Positions 1-9,198 of a DNA stretch of 41,655 bases are shown here, piece by piece (the first letter of the stretch is position 1; the number at the start of each line of letters is the position of its first letter). The translations under genes were made by a program, and so were the position numbers. The DNA comes from DATGZX01 sp035296965. GTDB taxonomy: Bacteria > Planctomycetota > Planctomycetia > Gemmatales > Gemmataceae. The stretch is from assembly GCA_035296965.1 (NCBI GenBank), contig DATGZX010000386.1, forward strand, positions 1 through 41,655, read 5' to 3'. The notes beneath the pieces were generated by a model that was given only the letters and a program-made list of their open reading frames with translations, had not been told where the DNA came from and made no database searches.

Positions 1-899
1 TGCTCGTCGCTCGCAAAAGGCTTCGCGGCAGTAGCCCGATGGGTGAAGAAGCCGACACTCGTGAAGAGGAAACAGCCGGCGAGGGCCAGCGTTGCGATTT
101 TCACTTTCCCGAGGGTCGTCGCGTGCAGGCCCGCCTTGAGAAGCTTGGCCACTTGGGCGGACACCAGGGCGCTGGCGTTCTTTCCAGAGGCGTAAACCAC
201 GGCAGCCTGAACCGTCGAGCGTGCCAACGCACCCGGCAGCGCCGCCGAAGCCGCACTCCCTTCGAGCCCGATGCCCACGAGCGCGGCGGAAAGCGTCAAG
301 CCACGACGCGTGAGCCGGCCGCGCAGCAGGTCTCGGCCTCGCTCCAAACGGCTCTTGAGCGTACCCAGCGGACAGCCGAGGCTATGCGCAGCCTCATCGC
401 GCGTTTGCCCCTCCAGGTAACAGAGGAGAAGCGGCGCTCGATACTTTTCCGGTAGGCGATTCAGCTCCGCATCCAGGATCGAGCGCAATTCCCGCCAGGT
501 GACATCGTCTTGCGGGCTGCCGCTGAGTTTGTCGGTGGATGGAGGGATTGGGGTGTTCCTTCGTCGACCGTTCGCGTTTGCCTGTAACGATACGCGGTAG
601 GCAACGCCGTGCAGCCAGGAGGCGACAGACGCATGCTTACGGATGGCAGGCGCCCGGCGGGCCAGTGTCAGAAACGTGGCCTGGAAAGCATCCTCGGCAT
701 CGTGCCAGTTGTGCAGGACGCGCCGACAGACGCGCAGGACCATCGGTCCATGCCGGTGCAGAAGCGCGGCAAATGCCTCCTCGTCGCGTTCACTGGCGAA
801 GCGCAGCAAGAGATCCTGATCCGGCTCCTGGTTGGCCCTATGCGTGGCAACCAGCTTGCGAATGTGACTCAGGATCAAACGTTTCTCGGCAGTGGCCAT
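1..899 (-). CDS. ECF RNA polymerase sigma factor, C-terminus beyond left edge
   Basis: The frame is open from the ATG at 899 to the window edge (299 codons, no stop), so the gene is truncated by the window rather than broken. It encodes an ECF sigma factor. Region 2 is visible (residues about 28-90, with LLLRFASERDEEAF, MVLRVCRRVL and DAEDAFQATFLTLARR), as is region 4 (about 145-195, with LPEKYRAPLLLCYLEGQTRDEAA and LGCPLGTLKSRLERGRDLLRGRL). A hydrophobic Ala-rich stretch follows, then a probable membrane helix near residues 265-285 (IATLALAGCFLFTSVGFF). The layout matches the neighbouring 1060-3957 gene, so a long C-terminal domain probably continues off the window. Sigma identity is firm; the target promoters and the nature of the C-terminus are unknown. 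Confidence 0.88.
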   Translation of the reverse strand, partial: MATAEKRLILSHIRKLVATHRANQEPDQDLLLRFASERDEEAFAALLHRHGPMVLRVCRRVLHNWHDAEDAFQATFLTLARRAPAIRKHASVASWLHGVAYRVSLQANANGRRRNTPIPPSTDKLSGSPQDDVTWRELRSILDAELNRLPEKYRAPLLLCYLEGQTRDEAAHSLGCPLGTLKSRLERGRDLLRGRLTRRGLTLSAALVGIGLEGSAASAALPGALARSTVQAAVVYASGKNASALVSAQVAKLLKAGLHATTLGKVKIATLALAGCFLFTSVGFFTHRATAAKPFASDE

Positions 900-1059
900 A
901 GCGATAGTTCTCAGAAGGGAAACTGATGAATTCTCACTATAAGTAGTGCTGCCGAGGACGAAAGACGGCCGAAGCTTTTTTCTTGATTCTGCACAACTCG
1001 TGGAGTTTCAGCGCCAGGAGAGTCTTTCAAGTCACGGCGCGCCTTGCGTTCGAGGCACA

Positions 1060-3957
1060 TCACTCCTCCCTCTTCGCTTGCACGTCGCCAAGGTCAACGG
1101 TTTCGCCGGCACGAACTGCCTGATCGATGCGAATCCAGCCGGTTGTGGTTAATTGGCCTTTGGCGACCTCCGCCACATCCACTCTGTAAATCATGCCGCG
1201 TAGCAAATTCTCGACGCGGAACCTGCCGGCCGCATCGGTGTGGCCTTGTCTCGGCAGGTGCTCAGCGTAAGACGTGTCATTCTTGCCACGATAGATGATG
1301 CGCACCTCGGTGTTCGGCCGTGGTTGGCCATCTGCATCCACAAGCCTGGCGGTGACAGTGCCTGTCGCCTCAAGCTTCATGATCAACGGACCGGTAGAAT
1401 TGGCGGGGATTTCCAGAACACCGCCGAGCTTCTTCTCTGGATACAAGAACAGAATCTTCCGCGGCCGATGGGGGTTGTACGCTAGCACCTGGAAATCCGC
1501 GGTCGGCAATGGCGGATGCTCCCAACCGCCCCAGCCGCTCAAACCATGGGCGCGGACGCCGGCCAACGGCCTTCCACTCGGATCAAGGACCTGGCCGCTG
1601 AAGGAAAGGCCTGGTGATACGCTCACATCACAAGCGAACGAGTCCGTGCCCGCAGGCGGATCGATCCGAGCGAAGCGGTTGTAACTGATGGGCTGCACGC
1701 TGAAAGGGACAGTGTCCTGCGACTGGTTTTCCTGCGCATCGTCTGTTTGGTTGGCCAGCAGGTAATGATCCGAAACCACGACAGCAACAATACCCGGCCC
1801 GGGTAGTCCGATCAGATGGTAGGAACCATCCGCAGCAACGTTGACCGATCGATCCCCGAATAAGGCCTGGTCGAAACCGTCGGCTTCCTTGATGTGCGGA
1901 TTGTCGGCGAGTGCATAGTATTCGACGCGTCCATAGGGAACAGGCTTGCCAGTTGCATTGTTGTTGACCCGACCTTTGATCCAAACGCCTCGCTTGAGAT
2001 CGAAGTCCACGGCAACTGGGTCCAGTCCTTTGGTGTCGGGGACATCTGCTCCGCTAACCAGATACGGGTGATCGTCACTCGGCACGGCCAGAATCTTGTT
2101 CCCTTCTCCTTTTGGCATTCCGGTAAGGCGATATCGTCCCTGGGCGTCAGTTGTCGTGGTGATGAAGTGCCGCCCATAGAAAGTGGGGTTTCCAGCCAGC
2201 TTGTTGCTGGTGATCTTGATGCCCGCGAGTGGCTTCTTGGTGTCTCTGTCGCGCACGACGCCGACGATGGGCTTGGTCGGCGCCGCGTGGTGGTCGAACT
2301 GGGCCCCGTAGTAGAACATAACGCCGTCAGCCGGACTCATTTTCGACTCCGGGATCTGAATTGTCGGCGACTGCCGCGTCAGAATGCGGGCCTCGGTGGA
2401 CGCAATGGTCGGCCCCTCGATCATGACGGCCAGGACGCGGTCGCGGCCTATACCCTTCAGATGAAACCGCCCGTTGGCATCTGTAGAGACTCTCTCCGGC
2501 AAGCCAGGTACGGGCTGAGCGAGTTGCTTGGCCAGAAGATCTCTCTCGAGCGCATGGGCGCCGTCCTTTTTGGACACGATCGCTTCCTGGAAGTTTGTTA
2601 AGTCCTCTTTTGGCGCGGCAAAGACACTAAGAATGCGTATGTTTGCGCCCGCGACGGGCCGTCCTTCCAGAGTGAGTACCCGGCCATTCACTGGGACGTC
2701 GTCCTTGACGAGCTGCAGCGTCTGATCTTGGCCCGCAGTATCCTTGTTTAGTTCGACCCAGCCAAGACCGTGCCCTTCGGCCGTCGCCGCTACCACCGCC
2801 CAATACCACCAGTCCTTATGGAACTCCGACCGGCTGGCAGTGAAGCGATAGCGGCCGTCCGGTCCGGTAGTCGCCCGCACTGGAGCAACTGGCGGCCTGT
2901 TGACCAGCCGCCACGGCATGGTCACATAGACCTTGGCGCCGGCGGCAGGTATCCCGTCCGCGGTCAGTACTTTGCCGCTGAAGACGAGAGGGCCGTTCGA
3001 TTCCTCGTTGGCGGCCTTCTGAACCGGCGCGTCCGCAACGGAAACCGGCTTCGCAGCAGTCGCTGCACCTTGATGACGTGCAGTGACGGGCGCCTGGTTG
3101 GTAATTCCAACCGTGCCCCAAAACACAAGGCCGGCCAACGCCATGCCGATTGCTCCGGTTATTTTGGCAAACGACATGGTTCTTATTCCTTTATTCGCAA
3201 GGTTAAGAGCTTGTGTCGAAATGGTTCCCATGACCGGGGAAGTGCGCCCGATCAAGGCCAATGCGGCTCGGGCCGTGGTGCTGGCGAGCCCGACTGGCAG
3301 CGCCGCCGAGGCCGCGGGCGACAGCGTGGCCGCGCCGAGTACTGCCGACAAAGCCAGGCCCCGGCGCATCAGGCGGCCGCGCAGGAGTTCCCTGCCGCGC
3401 TCCAACCGGCTCTTGAGCGTCCCCAGCGGGCAGCCGAGCTGCTGCGCTGCCTCATCGCGAGAAATCCCTTCGAGGCAGCAAAGCACGAGAGGCGCCCGAT
3501 ACTTAACGGGCAGCCGGGCCAGTTCTTCATCCAGAGCGGTTTGCAATTCACGCCCTGTGATTTCTGCAAGCGGGTCCGGCGCGGGCCGCTCGGGGACTCG
3601 GGCGGAGCGCGCGCTGCGTCGTGCAGCCTCGACACGAGCCTTCTGAGCCAGCCTGTATGCCACTTCGTAGAGCCAGTGCCCGACCGATTGCTGCCACCGC
3701 AATGCGGCTGCCTTGCGCGCCAAAACCAGGAACGCCGCCTGGAAAACGTCTTCCGCGTCATGCACGTGCGGCAGCACGCGCCGGCAGACACGCAGGACCA
3801 TAGCTCCATGCCGGCGCACCAACATCTCGAAAGCGGCCTCGTCGCGCTGCTCGGCAAACCGGCGCAGCAGCTCATTGTCGGCTACGTGGACAGCGTTTGA
3901 CACGTTGCCGAGCCGGCGAACGTGACGCAGTAAAGCGTTAACTTCAGATCTGGCCAT
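1060..3957 (-). CDS. ECF sigma factor fused to membrane segment and carboxypeptidase-regulatory-like repeats
   Basis: 965 residues. Sigma region 2 lies at about 28-85 (ELLRRFAEQRDEAAFEMLVRRHG, DAEDVFQAAFLVLARK) and region 4 at about 140-195 (LARLPVKYRAPLVLCCLEGI, GCPLGTLKSRLERGRELLRG). A likely transmembrane helix is at about 264-285. About 650 residues follow with several beta-sandwich units of the carboxypeptidase regulatory type, shown by recurring phrases such as FSGKVLTADGIPAAGAKVYV, GRVLTLEGRPVAGANIRI and GQVLDPSGRPLAGVRAHG, each followed by DGRYRF/DAQGRYRL/DAAGRFRV. The sigma part is therefore tethered to the membrane with a large extracytoplasmic sensor-like part. This is a known planctomycete architecture, but signal and regulon cannot be read from the sequence. 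It is a tandem paralogue of the gene at 1-899, and is transcribed divergently from hypF. Confidence 0.9.
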   Translation of the reverse strand: MARSEVNALLRHVRRLGNVSNAVHVADNELLRRFAEQRDEAAFEMLVRRHGAMVLRVCRRVLPHVHDAEDVFQAAFLVLARKAAALRWQQSVGHWLYEVAYRLAQKARVEAARRSARSARVPERPAPDPLAEITGRELQTALDEELARLPVKYRAPLVLCCLEGISRDEAAQQLGCPLGTLKSRLERGRELLRGRLMRRGLALSAVLGAATLSPAASAALPVGLASTTARAALALIGRTSPVMGTISTQALNLANKGIRTMSFAKITGAIGMALAGLVFWGTVGITNQAPVTARHQGAATAAKPVSVADAPVQKAANEESNGPLVFSGKVLTADGIPAAGAKVYVTMPWRLVNRPPVAPVRATTGPDGRYRFTASRSEFHKDWWYWAVVAATAEGHGLGWVELNKDTAGQDQTLQLVKDDVPVNGRVLTLEGRPVAGANIRILSVFAAPKEDLTNFQEAIVSKKDGAHALERDLLAKQLAQPVPGLPERVSTDANGRFHLKGIGRDRVLAVMIEGPTIASTEARILTRQSPTIQIPESKMSPADGVMFYYGAQFDHHAAPTKPIVGVVRDRDTKKPLAGIKITSNKLAGNPTFYGRHFITTTTDAQGRYRLTGMPKGEGNKILAVPSDDHPYLVSGADVPDTKGLDPVAVDFDLKRGVWIKGRVNNNATGKPVPYGRVEYYALADNPHIKEADGFDQALFGDRSVNVAADGSYHLIGLPGPGIVAVVVSDHYLLANQTDDAQENQSQDTVPFSVQPISYNRFARIDPPAGTDSFACDVSVSPGLSFSGQVLDPSGRPLAGVRAHGLSGWGGWEHPPLPTADFQVLAYNPHRPRKILFLYPEKKLGGVLEIPANSTGPLIMKLEATGTVTARLVDADGQPRPNTEVRIIYRGKNDTSYAEHLPRQGHTDAAGRFRVENLLRGMIYRVDVAEVAKGQLTTTGWIRIDQAVRAGETVDLGDVQAKREE

Positions 3958-4118
3958 CTCGCCATTCTCCCAGGGTTGTTGCGCTCTCTCTATCTATAAA
4001 TGCCCACAGAGACGAAGAACGGCCGATTGAATTTCGGGCAATGACTCCAGCAATGCTTCCGGTAGAATAGATTTGGCGGCGCGCGTTTCGAGTCCTCTCC
4101 ACCCACGCGGGTTGCATC
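3958..4118. promoter_or_regulatory. Divergent intergenic region, sigma gene / hypF
   Basis: 160 bp separate the start of the minus-strand sigma gene from hypF, so promoters for both must lie here or just upstream. A TAGAAT hexamer occurs at 4063-4068, but no -35 box stands at a convincing distance and there is no -24/-12 sigma54 match. No defined site is claimed. Confidence 0.3.
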
Positions 4119-6422
4119 ATGGAACGCCGTGCGATCGCCGTCCAGGGGGTCGTGCAGGGCGTTGGCTTCCGACCCTTTGTGTACGGTTTGGCTTCTCGCT
4201 TCCAACTCGGCGGTTTCGTCAAGAATCGCTCGGGCGGAGTCTTGATTGAGGTCGAAGGGGATCCCAGATCCCTCAACTCCTTCTTGACGGCAATCTCCGA
4301 GCGGCCGCCTCCCCTGGCTCACATCAGGGCGATCTCTTGGGAAAGTCAACCTCCGCGGGGAGATCGCGAATTCCGCATCGAGTCGAGCGACCAAGAAACG
4401 CCAGCTAGCATTTATGTTTCGCCCGACGTGGCTGTCTGCGAAGATTGTCTGCGCGAGATGTTCGATCCGGCCGACCGGCGCTACCTCTATCCATTTCTCA
4501 ATTGCACAAATTGTGGACCGCGACTCACCGTCATCAGAGGCGCGCCCTATGACCGGGCGAATACGACCATGTCTGGGTTCGACATGTGTCCCGCCTGCCG
4601 CTCGGAATATGAAGACCCCGGCGATCGCCGATTCCACGCTCAGCCGACTGCGTGCCCCATTTGTGGACCACGCCTGGAGCTGACCGACGGTACGGGCCAA
4701 CGGATTGAGACGAATGATCCAATTTCGTTCGTAGTGGACGCGCTGCGCCAAGGCAAAATCGGCGCACTCAAGGGGCTCGGCGGTTACCACCTTGTTTGCG
4801 ACGGCGCCGATCAGGCCGCCGTTAGCACGCTCAGGGCGCGCAAGCATCGCGACGAAAAGCCATTTGCACTCATGGCTCGTGATCTGGACGCAGCCAGGGC
4901 GATTTGCTTGGTCTCAGACCCCGAAGCAATACTCTTGACATCGCCCGCCCGCCCAGTCGTCTTGCTGCAAAGACTGCCGGGCGCGAAGGTCGCCTACGGC
5001 GTCGCGCCCGGGAATCCCTGCCTGGGAGTCATGCTGCCATATACGCCACTACACCACCTACTCATGCACGCCCTGGGAGCTGTTTCGCTCGTAATGACGA
5101 GCGGCAATCGGTCAGATGAGCCGATCGCTTATAAAGATGACGACGCGCTCAGCCGATTGAAAGGAATCGCCGATTTTTTCCTGCTGCACAATCGACCCAT
5201 CCACGTACGCTGCGATGATTCGGTCACGCGCATTGTCGAGGGCCAGGAATTATCGTTACGCAGGTCGCGCGGTTACGCCCCGCGGCCGGTCACACTGCCT
5301 TGCGCGTGCCCGCGTCCGATCCTGGCCGTGGGTGGGCAACTCAAGGCGACTTTCGCTCTGGGCCGCGACCAGCAAGCGTTTCTCAGCCACCACCTCGGCG
5401 ATCTCGATCACTACGAGGCGTATCGGGCGTTCGTCAAGGACATCTCTCTGTTTGAAAAGTTATTTGCCATCCGACCTCTCTGTGTGGTCCACGATTTGCA
5501 CCCCGATTACCAGACGACTCGCTATGCCCGAGAGCGATCCGCAGCGGAGGGAAGCGAACTTCTCAGTGCGCAGCATCATCATGCGCACATGGCCAGCTGC
5601 ATGGCAGAACACGGTCTGACCGAGCCAGTCATTGGCGTGACCTTCGATGGCACGGGCTACGGCACCGACGGTACGATTTGGGGAGGAGAGTTTCTGGTCG
5701 GCGACTACCGAAAATATCGCCGCATGGCTCATTTGCGCCCAGTCGGGATGCCCGGCGGGGACCAGGCCATCCGGGAGCCCTGGCGAATGGCGGTTGCGCA
5801 TCTTCGCGATGCCCATTCTGCCCCGGCCCACTTCCAAAGGCAGATTCAACCCCAGGCTTTCGCGCTCATTATGAAAATGCTCGATAGCAAATTCAACACG
5901 CCAATGACGACAAGTGCAGGACGATTATTCGACGCTGTCGCTGCCTTGGCCGGCTTGCGCCAGCGCGTGAGTTACGAAGGACAGGCAGCGATGGAGCTGG
6001 AATGGCTGGCCACGAACGTGGCTGACGACGCGGCCTATTCCTTCGAGCTGGAGGAGGTTGCGGAGGGCGAGCCGGCGGAAACTACCCTGCTCGTCGATAC
6101 GCGCCCGCTCATTCGTGAAGTGGCCAAGGACGCGAATGACGGCACCTCGCCCGGGAACATCGCCCGGCGCTTTCACACGACGATGGTCGAAATCATCGCT
6201 GCCGCCTGCGCTCGGATTCGGAGGTCCACACAGCTTAACGCAGTGGTCCTGAGCGGCGGCGTGTTCATGAACGCACTTTTGCTGCGCGAAACCTGCCGGC
6301 GGCTGAGGAACGATGGTTTCCGCGTCTATCGGCATCGATTGGTTCCGCCCAACGACGGAGGCTTGAGTCTGGGACAACTGGCTATCGCGGCCGCCCTGAG
6401 TCGTGCGGAAAGTTCTGGCTAG
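4119..6422 (+). CDS. hypF: Carbamoyltransferase HypF, [NiFe] hydrogenase maturation
   Basis: 767 residues, the usual HypF length. HypF uses carbamoyl phosphate and ATP to make the thiocarbamate on HypE that becomes the cyanide ligands of the active-site iron. Domains in order: acylphosphatase-like (residues 1-90, VQGVGFRPFVYGLA); two zinc fingers with Cys at 107/110/129/132 and 157/160/179/182; a YrdC-like nucleotide-binding domain (about 205-385, KGLGGYHLVCDG, KHRDEKPFALM); and a Kae1-like carbamoyl-transfer domain with the metal-binding AQHHHAHMASCMAEH cluster and a C-terminal VLSGGVFMN loop. The cyanide chemistry is therefore intact on paper. It is the first gene of the plus-strand hydrogenase locus and is separated from hypC by 273 bp that carry a palindromic repeat, so it may be its own transcription unit. 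Confidence 0.97.
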   Translation: MERRAIAVQGVVQGVGFRPFVYGLASRFQLGGFVKNRSGGVLIEVEGDPRSLNSFLTAISERPPPLAHIRAISWESQPPRGDREFRIESSDQETPASIYVSPDVAVCEDCLREMFDPADRRYLYPFLNCTNCGPRLTVIRGAPYDRANTTMSGFDMCPACRSEYEDPGDRRFHAQPTACPICGPRLELTDGTGQRIETNDPISFVVDALRQGKIGALKGLGGYHLVCDGADQAAVSTLRARKHRDEKPFALMARDLDAARAICLVSDPEAILLTSPARPVVLLQRLPGAKVAYGVAPGNPCLGVMLPYTPLHHLLMHALGAVSLVMTSGNRSDEPIAYKDDDALSRLKGIADFFLLHNRPIHVRCDDSVTRIVEGQELSLRRSRGYAPRPVTLPCACPRPILAVGGQLKATFALGRDQQAFLSHHLGDLDHYEAYRAFVKDISLFEKLFAIRPLCVVHDLHPDYQTTRYARERSAAEGSELLSAQHHHAHMASCMAEHGLTEPVIGVTFDGTGYGTDGTIWGGEFLVGDYRKYRRMAHLRPVGMPGGDQAIREPWRMAVAHLRDAHSAPAHFQRQIQPQAFALIMKMLDSKFNTPMTTSAGRLFDAVAALAGLRQRVSYEGQAAMELEWLATNVADDAAYSFELEEVAEGEPAETTLLVDTRPLIREVAKDANDGTSPGNIARRFHTTMVEIIAAACARIRRSTQLNAVVLSGGVFMNALLLRETCRRLRNDGFRVYRHRLVPPNDGGLSLGQLAIAAALSRAESSG

Positions 6423-6474
6423 TGCTCTGCTCAAGGGGTAAAGTGCCACTTAATGACCGTGCGGGAATAGGCTG

Positions 6475-6525
6475 ATACTAGCCCGAAGCGTTAGCGAGGT
6501 CCTCGCTGACGCTTCGGGCTAGTAT
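6475..6525. repeat. REP-like palindrome, 25-bp arms
   Basis: Two 25-bp arms (6475-6499 and 6501-6525) are reverse complements with one mismatch and a 1-base centre; the core reads AGCCCGAAGCG / CGCTTCGGGCT. It sits between hypF and hypC. There is no T-run, so a REP-type dispersed palindrome is more likely than an intrinsic terminator, though it could still act as an mRNA processing or stability hairpin. Confidence 0.75.
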
Positions 6526-6695
6526 TGGCGAAATCGTGGACGGTGATGTCGTCACCGGCGACTTCGCTAGAGGAGTAACGGTTAGCCGCAAATCTGTGCG
6601 CACATTAGCAAGGTCGGTGTTCGCCTCAAATCGACGCCGCCTCATCTGTGAAGCGATGCACGGGCCTCGCTTCCATCAAGATTGGGGAGAAGACC

Positions 6696-6962
6696 ATGTG
6701 TCTTGGAATTCCGGGAAAAGTAACGGAGACATATCGAGAGCACGACATGCTCATGGGCAAAGTGGATTTTGGCGGCGTTTTCAAGCGGGTGTGCCTGGAA
6801 CACGTACCCGAAAGCAAAATCGGTGATTACGTGATTGTTCATGTGGGCTTCGCTCTTTCACGCATCGATGAGGGGGAAGCACGCCAAATCTTCAACTTCC
6901 TGGAAGGAATGAACGAGCTGGGTGAATTGCAGCTGGGAGGGCCCGATGAAGTACCTCGATGA
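6696..6962 (+). CDS. hypC: Hydrogenase assembly chaperone HypC
   Basis: 88 residues. HypC binds the Fe(CN)2CO unit with HypD and escorts it to the large subunit. The start was chosen at 6696 because the essential N-terminal MCLGIPGKV (Cys2 after Met removal binds iron) begins there, and GGGGAGA lies just upstream at 6684-6690. An in-frame ATG at 6648 would bury Cys2 and is rejected. The rest (GKVDFGGVFKRVCLEHVPE, GDYVIVHVGFALSRIDE) follows the OB-fold HypC pattern. The gene overlaps hypD by 17 bp, implying translational coupling. Confidence 0.96.
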   Translation: MCLGIPGKVTETYREHDMLMGKVDFGGVFKRVCLEHVPESKIGDYVIVHVGFALSRIDEGEARQIFNFLEGMNELGELQLGGPDEVPR

Positions 6963-8079
6963 ATATCGCGATCCAGCCGCGGCCAACAAACTCCGCCAGG
7001 CTTTGAAGACCGCAACAACCCGGCCGTGGACCATCATGGAAGTTTGCGGCGGCCAGACACATACCATCGTCAAGTATGGCATCGACGAACTCTTGCCGCC
7101 CGGCATTGAGTTGGTCCACGGCCCCGGCTGCCCGGTGTGCGTGACGCCGCTCGAGCTGATCGACAAGGCCATTGCAATCGCCTCCCAGCCGGAAGTGATT
7201 TTTTGTTCTTTTGGCGACATGCTTCGCGTACCGGGGAGCCGGCGCGATCTCTTTGGCGTCAAGGCGGCCGGCGGCGACATACGAATCGTCTATTCCCCGC
7301 TCGATTGTCTGCGCATCGCGGAACAGAATCCGGCCCGCACTGTGGTTTTCTTCGCGGTCGGCTTTGAGACCACTGCGCCGGCGAATGCCATGGCGGTGTG
7401 GCAGGCCAAGCGCCGCGGGTTCAAGAACTTCGCGGTGCTCGTGTCACACGTATTGGTGCCGCCGGCGATGACGGCCATTCTTGCCTCGCCGACCAACCGC
7501 GTACAAGGTTTCCTGGGTGCCGGCCACGTCTGCTCGGTCATGGGCTACGAGGAGTATGAGCCCCTCGCCGACCGCTTCGGCATCCCGATTGTCATCACCG
7601 GCTTTGAGCCTCTCGATCTGCTCGAGGGCGTCTACCGTTGCGTCCGCATGCTGGAGGAGGGACGGCGCGGGGTCGAGAATCAGTACGCGCGCGCCGTGCA
7701 GCGCCAAGGGAACGCTGCCGCCCTGCGCTTGATACGCGACGTCTTCGAAGTTACCGACCGCAAGTGGCGCGGCATCGGCACGATTCCGCAGAGCGGCTTC
7801 CGTCTCAGCTCTGCGTATGCCGAGTTTGATGCCGAACGGCGCTTCGCGGTCGAGGGCGTTCAGGTAGCAGAGTCAAGCGTCTGCATCAGTGGACAGATTC
7901 TGCAGGGGCTCAAGAAGCCACACGACTGCCCGGTCTTCGGCAAATCCTGCACTCCGGAAAACCCGCTCGGGGCAACAATGGTGTCGTCAGAAGGTGCCTG
8001 CGCTGCTTACTACAACTATGGACGATTCCGGCATCCGGCTCCGGCTGCCACCGGAAAGCTAGAGAAAGTAAATGTCTAA
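6946..8079 (+). CDS. hypD: Hydrogenase Fe-(CN)2CO scaffold protein HypD
   Basis: 377 residues from the ATG at 6946, which follows GGGAGG (6935-6940) at ideal spacing; the in-frame ATG at 6922 lacks such a site. HypD is the redox-active iron-sulfur scaffold on which HypC and HypE assemble the iron site. Visible hallmarks are MEVCGGQTHTI (conserved Cys), HGPGCPVCVTP (the CxxC redox thiol pair), the VGFETTAPANA motif, and the C-terminal Cys set for the [4Fe-4S] cluster (HDCPVFGKSCTPENPLG and SSEGACAAYY). It overlaps hypC upstream and hypE downstream by 8 bp, forming a tightly coupled hypCDE block. Confidence 0.97.
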   Translation: MKYLDEYRDPAAANKLRQALKTATTRPWTIMEVCGGQTHTIVKYGIDELLPPGIELVHGPGCPVCVTPLELIDKAIAIASQPEVIFCSFGDMLRVPGSRRDLFGVKAAGGDIRIVYSPLDCLRIAEQNPARTVVFFAVGFETTAPANAMAVWQAKRRGFKNFAVLVSHVLVPPAMTAILASPTNRVQGFLGAGHVCSVMGYEEYEPLADRFGIPIVITGFEPLDLLEGVYRCVRMLEEGRRGVENQYARAVQRQGNAAALRLIRDVFEVTDRKWRGIGTIPQSGFRLSSAYAEFDAERRFAVEGVQVAESSVCISGQILQGLKKPHDCPVFGKSCTPENPLGATMVSSEGACAAYYNYGRFRHPAPAATGKLEKVNV

Positions 8080-9148
8080 AGTCATCGATTTTGATCAATT
8101 AAGCTGTCCGGTACCGTTGTCCAATTACGAGCATGTCTTGTTGGGCCACGGCAGCGGCGGCCGATTGACCGCCGATCTGATCCAACGGTTGTTCTTGCCG
8201 GCGTTTGGCAATGAGATACTGTCGGCCCTGGAAGATCAAGCAACAGTCAGCCTTTCGGGTATGAACGGGCTGAGGGCTCCTCGATTGGCGTTTACGACGG
8301 ATTCGTTTGTGGTCCGTCCCATTTTCTTCCCGGGTGGCGACATTGGCAAGTTGGCAGTGCATGGGACGGTGAACGACCTGGCCGTGGGGGGCGCCAAGCC
8401 GCTCTTTCTCTCGGCCGCTTTCATCCTGGAAGAAGGTCTGGCCATGGTCGACCTGCGGCGGATCGTCTCCTCCATGCGCGAGGCGTGCGCGCTTGCGGAA
8501 ATAAGTCTTGTCACCGGCGATACCAAAGTTGTCGATCGCGGTAAGGGCGACCAGATATTTATTGCCACGTCCGGCATCGGCATAGTTCCAGATGGGCGAG
8601 CGCTTTCGATTCGTGCCGCCCGTCCGGGTGATCGTATTCTTGTCTCCGGGACAATCGGGGACCACGGCATCGCCATCATGTCGGTGCGCGAGGGGATCGA
8701 ATTCGAGACGGTCCTGGAAAGTGATAGCGCCCCGCTCACCGATCTGACGCGGGTAATGCTTGAGGCTTGTCCTGGTATCCGGTGCATGCGTGACCCGACG
8801 CGCGGCGGGCTGTCGAGCGCACTCAACGAATTGGCGGTGGCCTCAGGCGTGGGTGTCGAGCTGCACGAAGCGTCGATCCCGCTTCGGCCTGAAGTGCGCG
8901 GCGCCTGCGAAATGCTGGGGCTCGATCCGCTCTACGTCGCTAATGAAGGGAAATTGATTGCCGTAGCACCACCGGCCGATGCAGATCGACTCCTGGAGGT
9001 GATGCGTAGCCATCCCCTGGGACGGAACGCTGCCATCATCGGCGAGGTGGTAGAGGATCATTTGGGGATGGTGACCATGCACTCGGTTGTGGGCGGAGAG
9101 CGGGTCGTCACCATGCTGGCTGGCGAGCAGCTTCCCAGGATCTGTTGA
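8072..9148 (+). CDS. hypE: Carbamoyl dehydratase HypE
   Basis: 358 residues. HypE receives the carbamoyl group from HypF on its C-terminal cysteine, dehydrates it with ATP to thiocyanate and passes cyanide to iron on HypC-HypD. The functional C-terminus PRIC is intact (the protein ends EQLPRIC). The PurM/AIR-synthase-like ATP fold is recognisable from LGHGSGGRL, TTDSFVVRPIFFPGGDIG, HGTVNDLAVGGAKP, VTGDTKVVDRG and MRDPTRGGLSSALNELA. The start overlaps the end of hypD. The next gene begins 50 bp downstream. Confidence 0.97.
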   Translation: MSKVIDFDQLSCPVPLSNYEHVLLGHGSGGRLTADLIQRLFLPAFGNEILSALEDQATVSLSGMNGLRAPRLAFTTDSFVVRPIFFPGGDIGKLAVHGTVNDLAVGGAKPLFLSAAFILEEGLAMVDLRRIVSSMREACALAEISLVTGDTKVVDRGKGDQIFIATSGIGIVPDGRALSIRAARPGDRILVSGTIGDHGIAIMSVREGIEFETVLESDSAPLTDLTRVMLEACPGIRCMRDPTRGGLSSALNELAVASGVGVELHEASIPLRPEVRGACEMLGLDPLYVANEGKLIAVAPPADADRLLEVMRSHPLGRNAAIIGEVVEDHLGMVTMHSVVGGERVVTMLAGEQLPRIC

Positions 9149-9198
9149 TTCTTATTGAGGCTGAGTAAGCATTTCCAACGCGATGTGATCGTAACTCC

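Noticed and set aside
39..455. 138-residue plus-strand frame at the left edge
   Set aside because: Antisense shadow of the truncated ECF sigma gene at 1-899.
2770..3900. 376-residue frame antisense to the sigma-fusion gene
   Set aside because: Shadow; the minus strand encodes clear sigma regions 2 and 4 over the same DNA.
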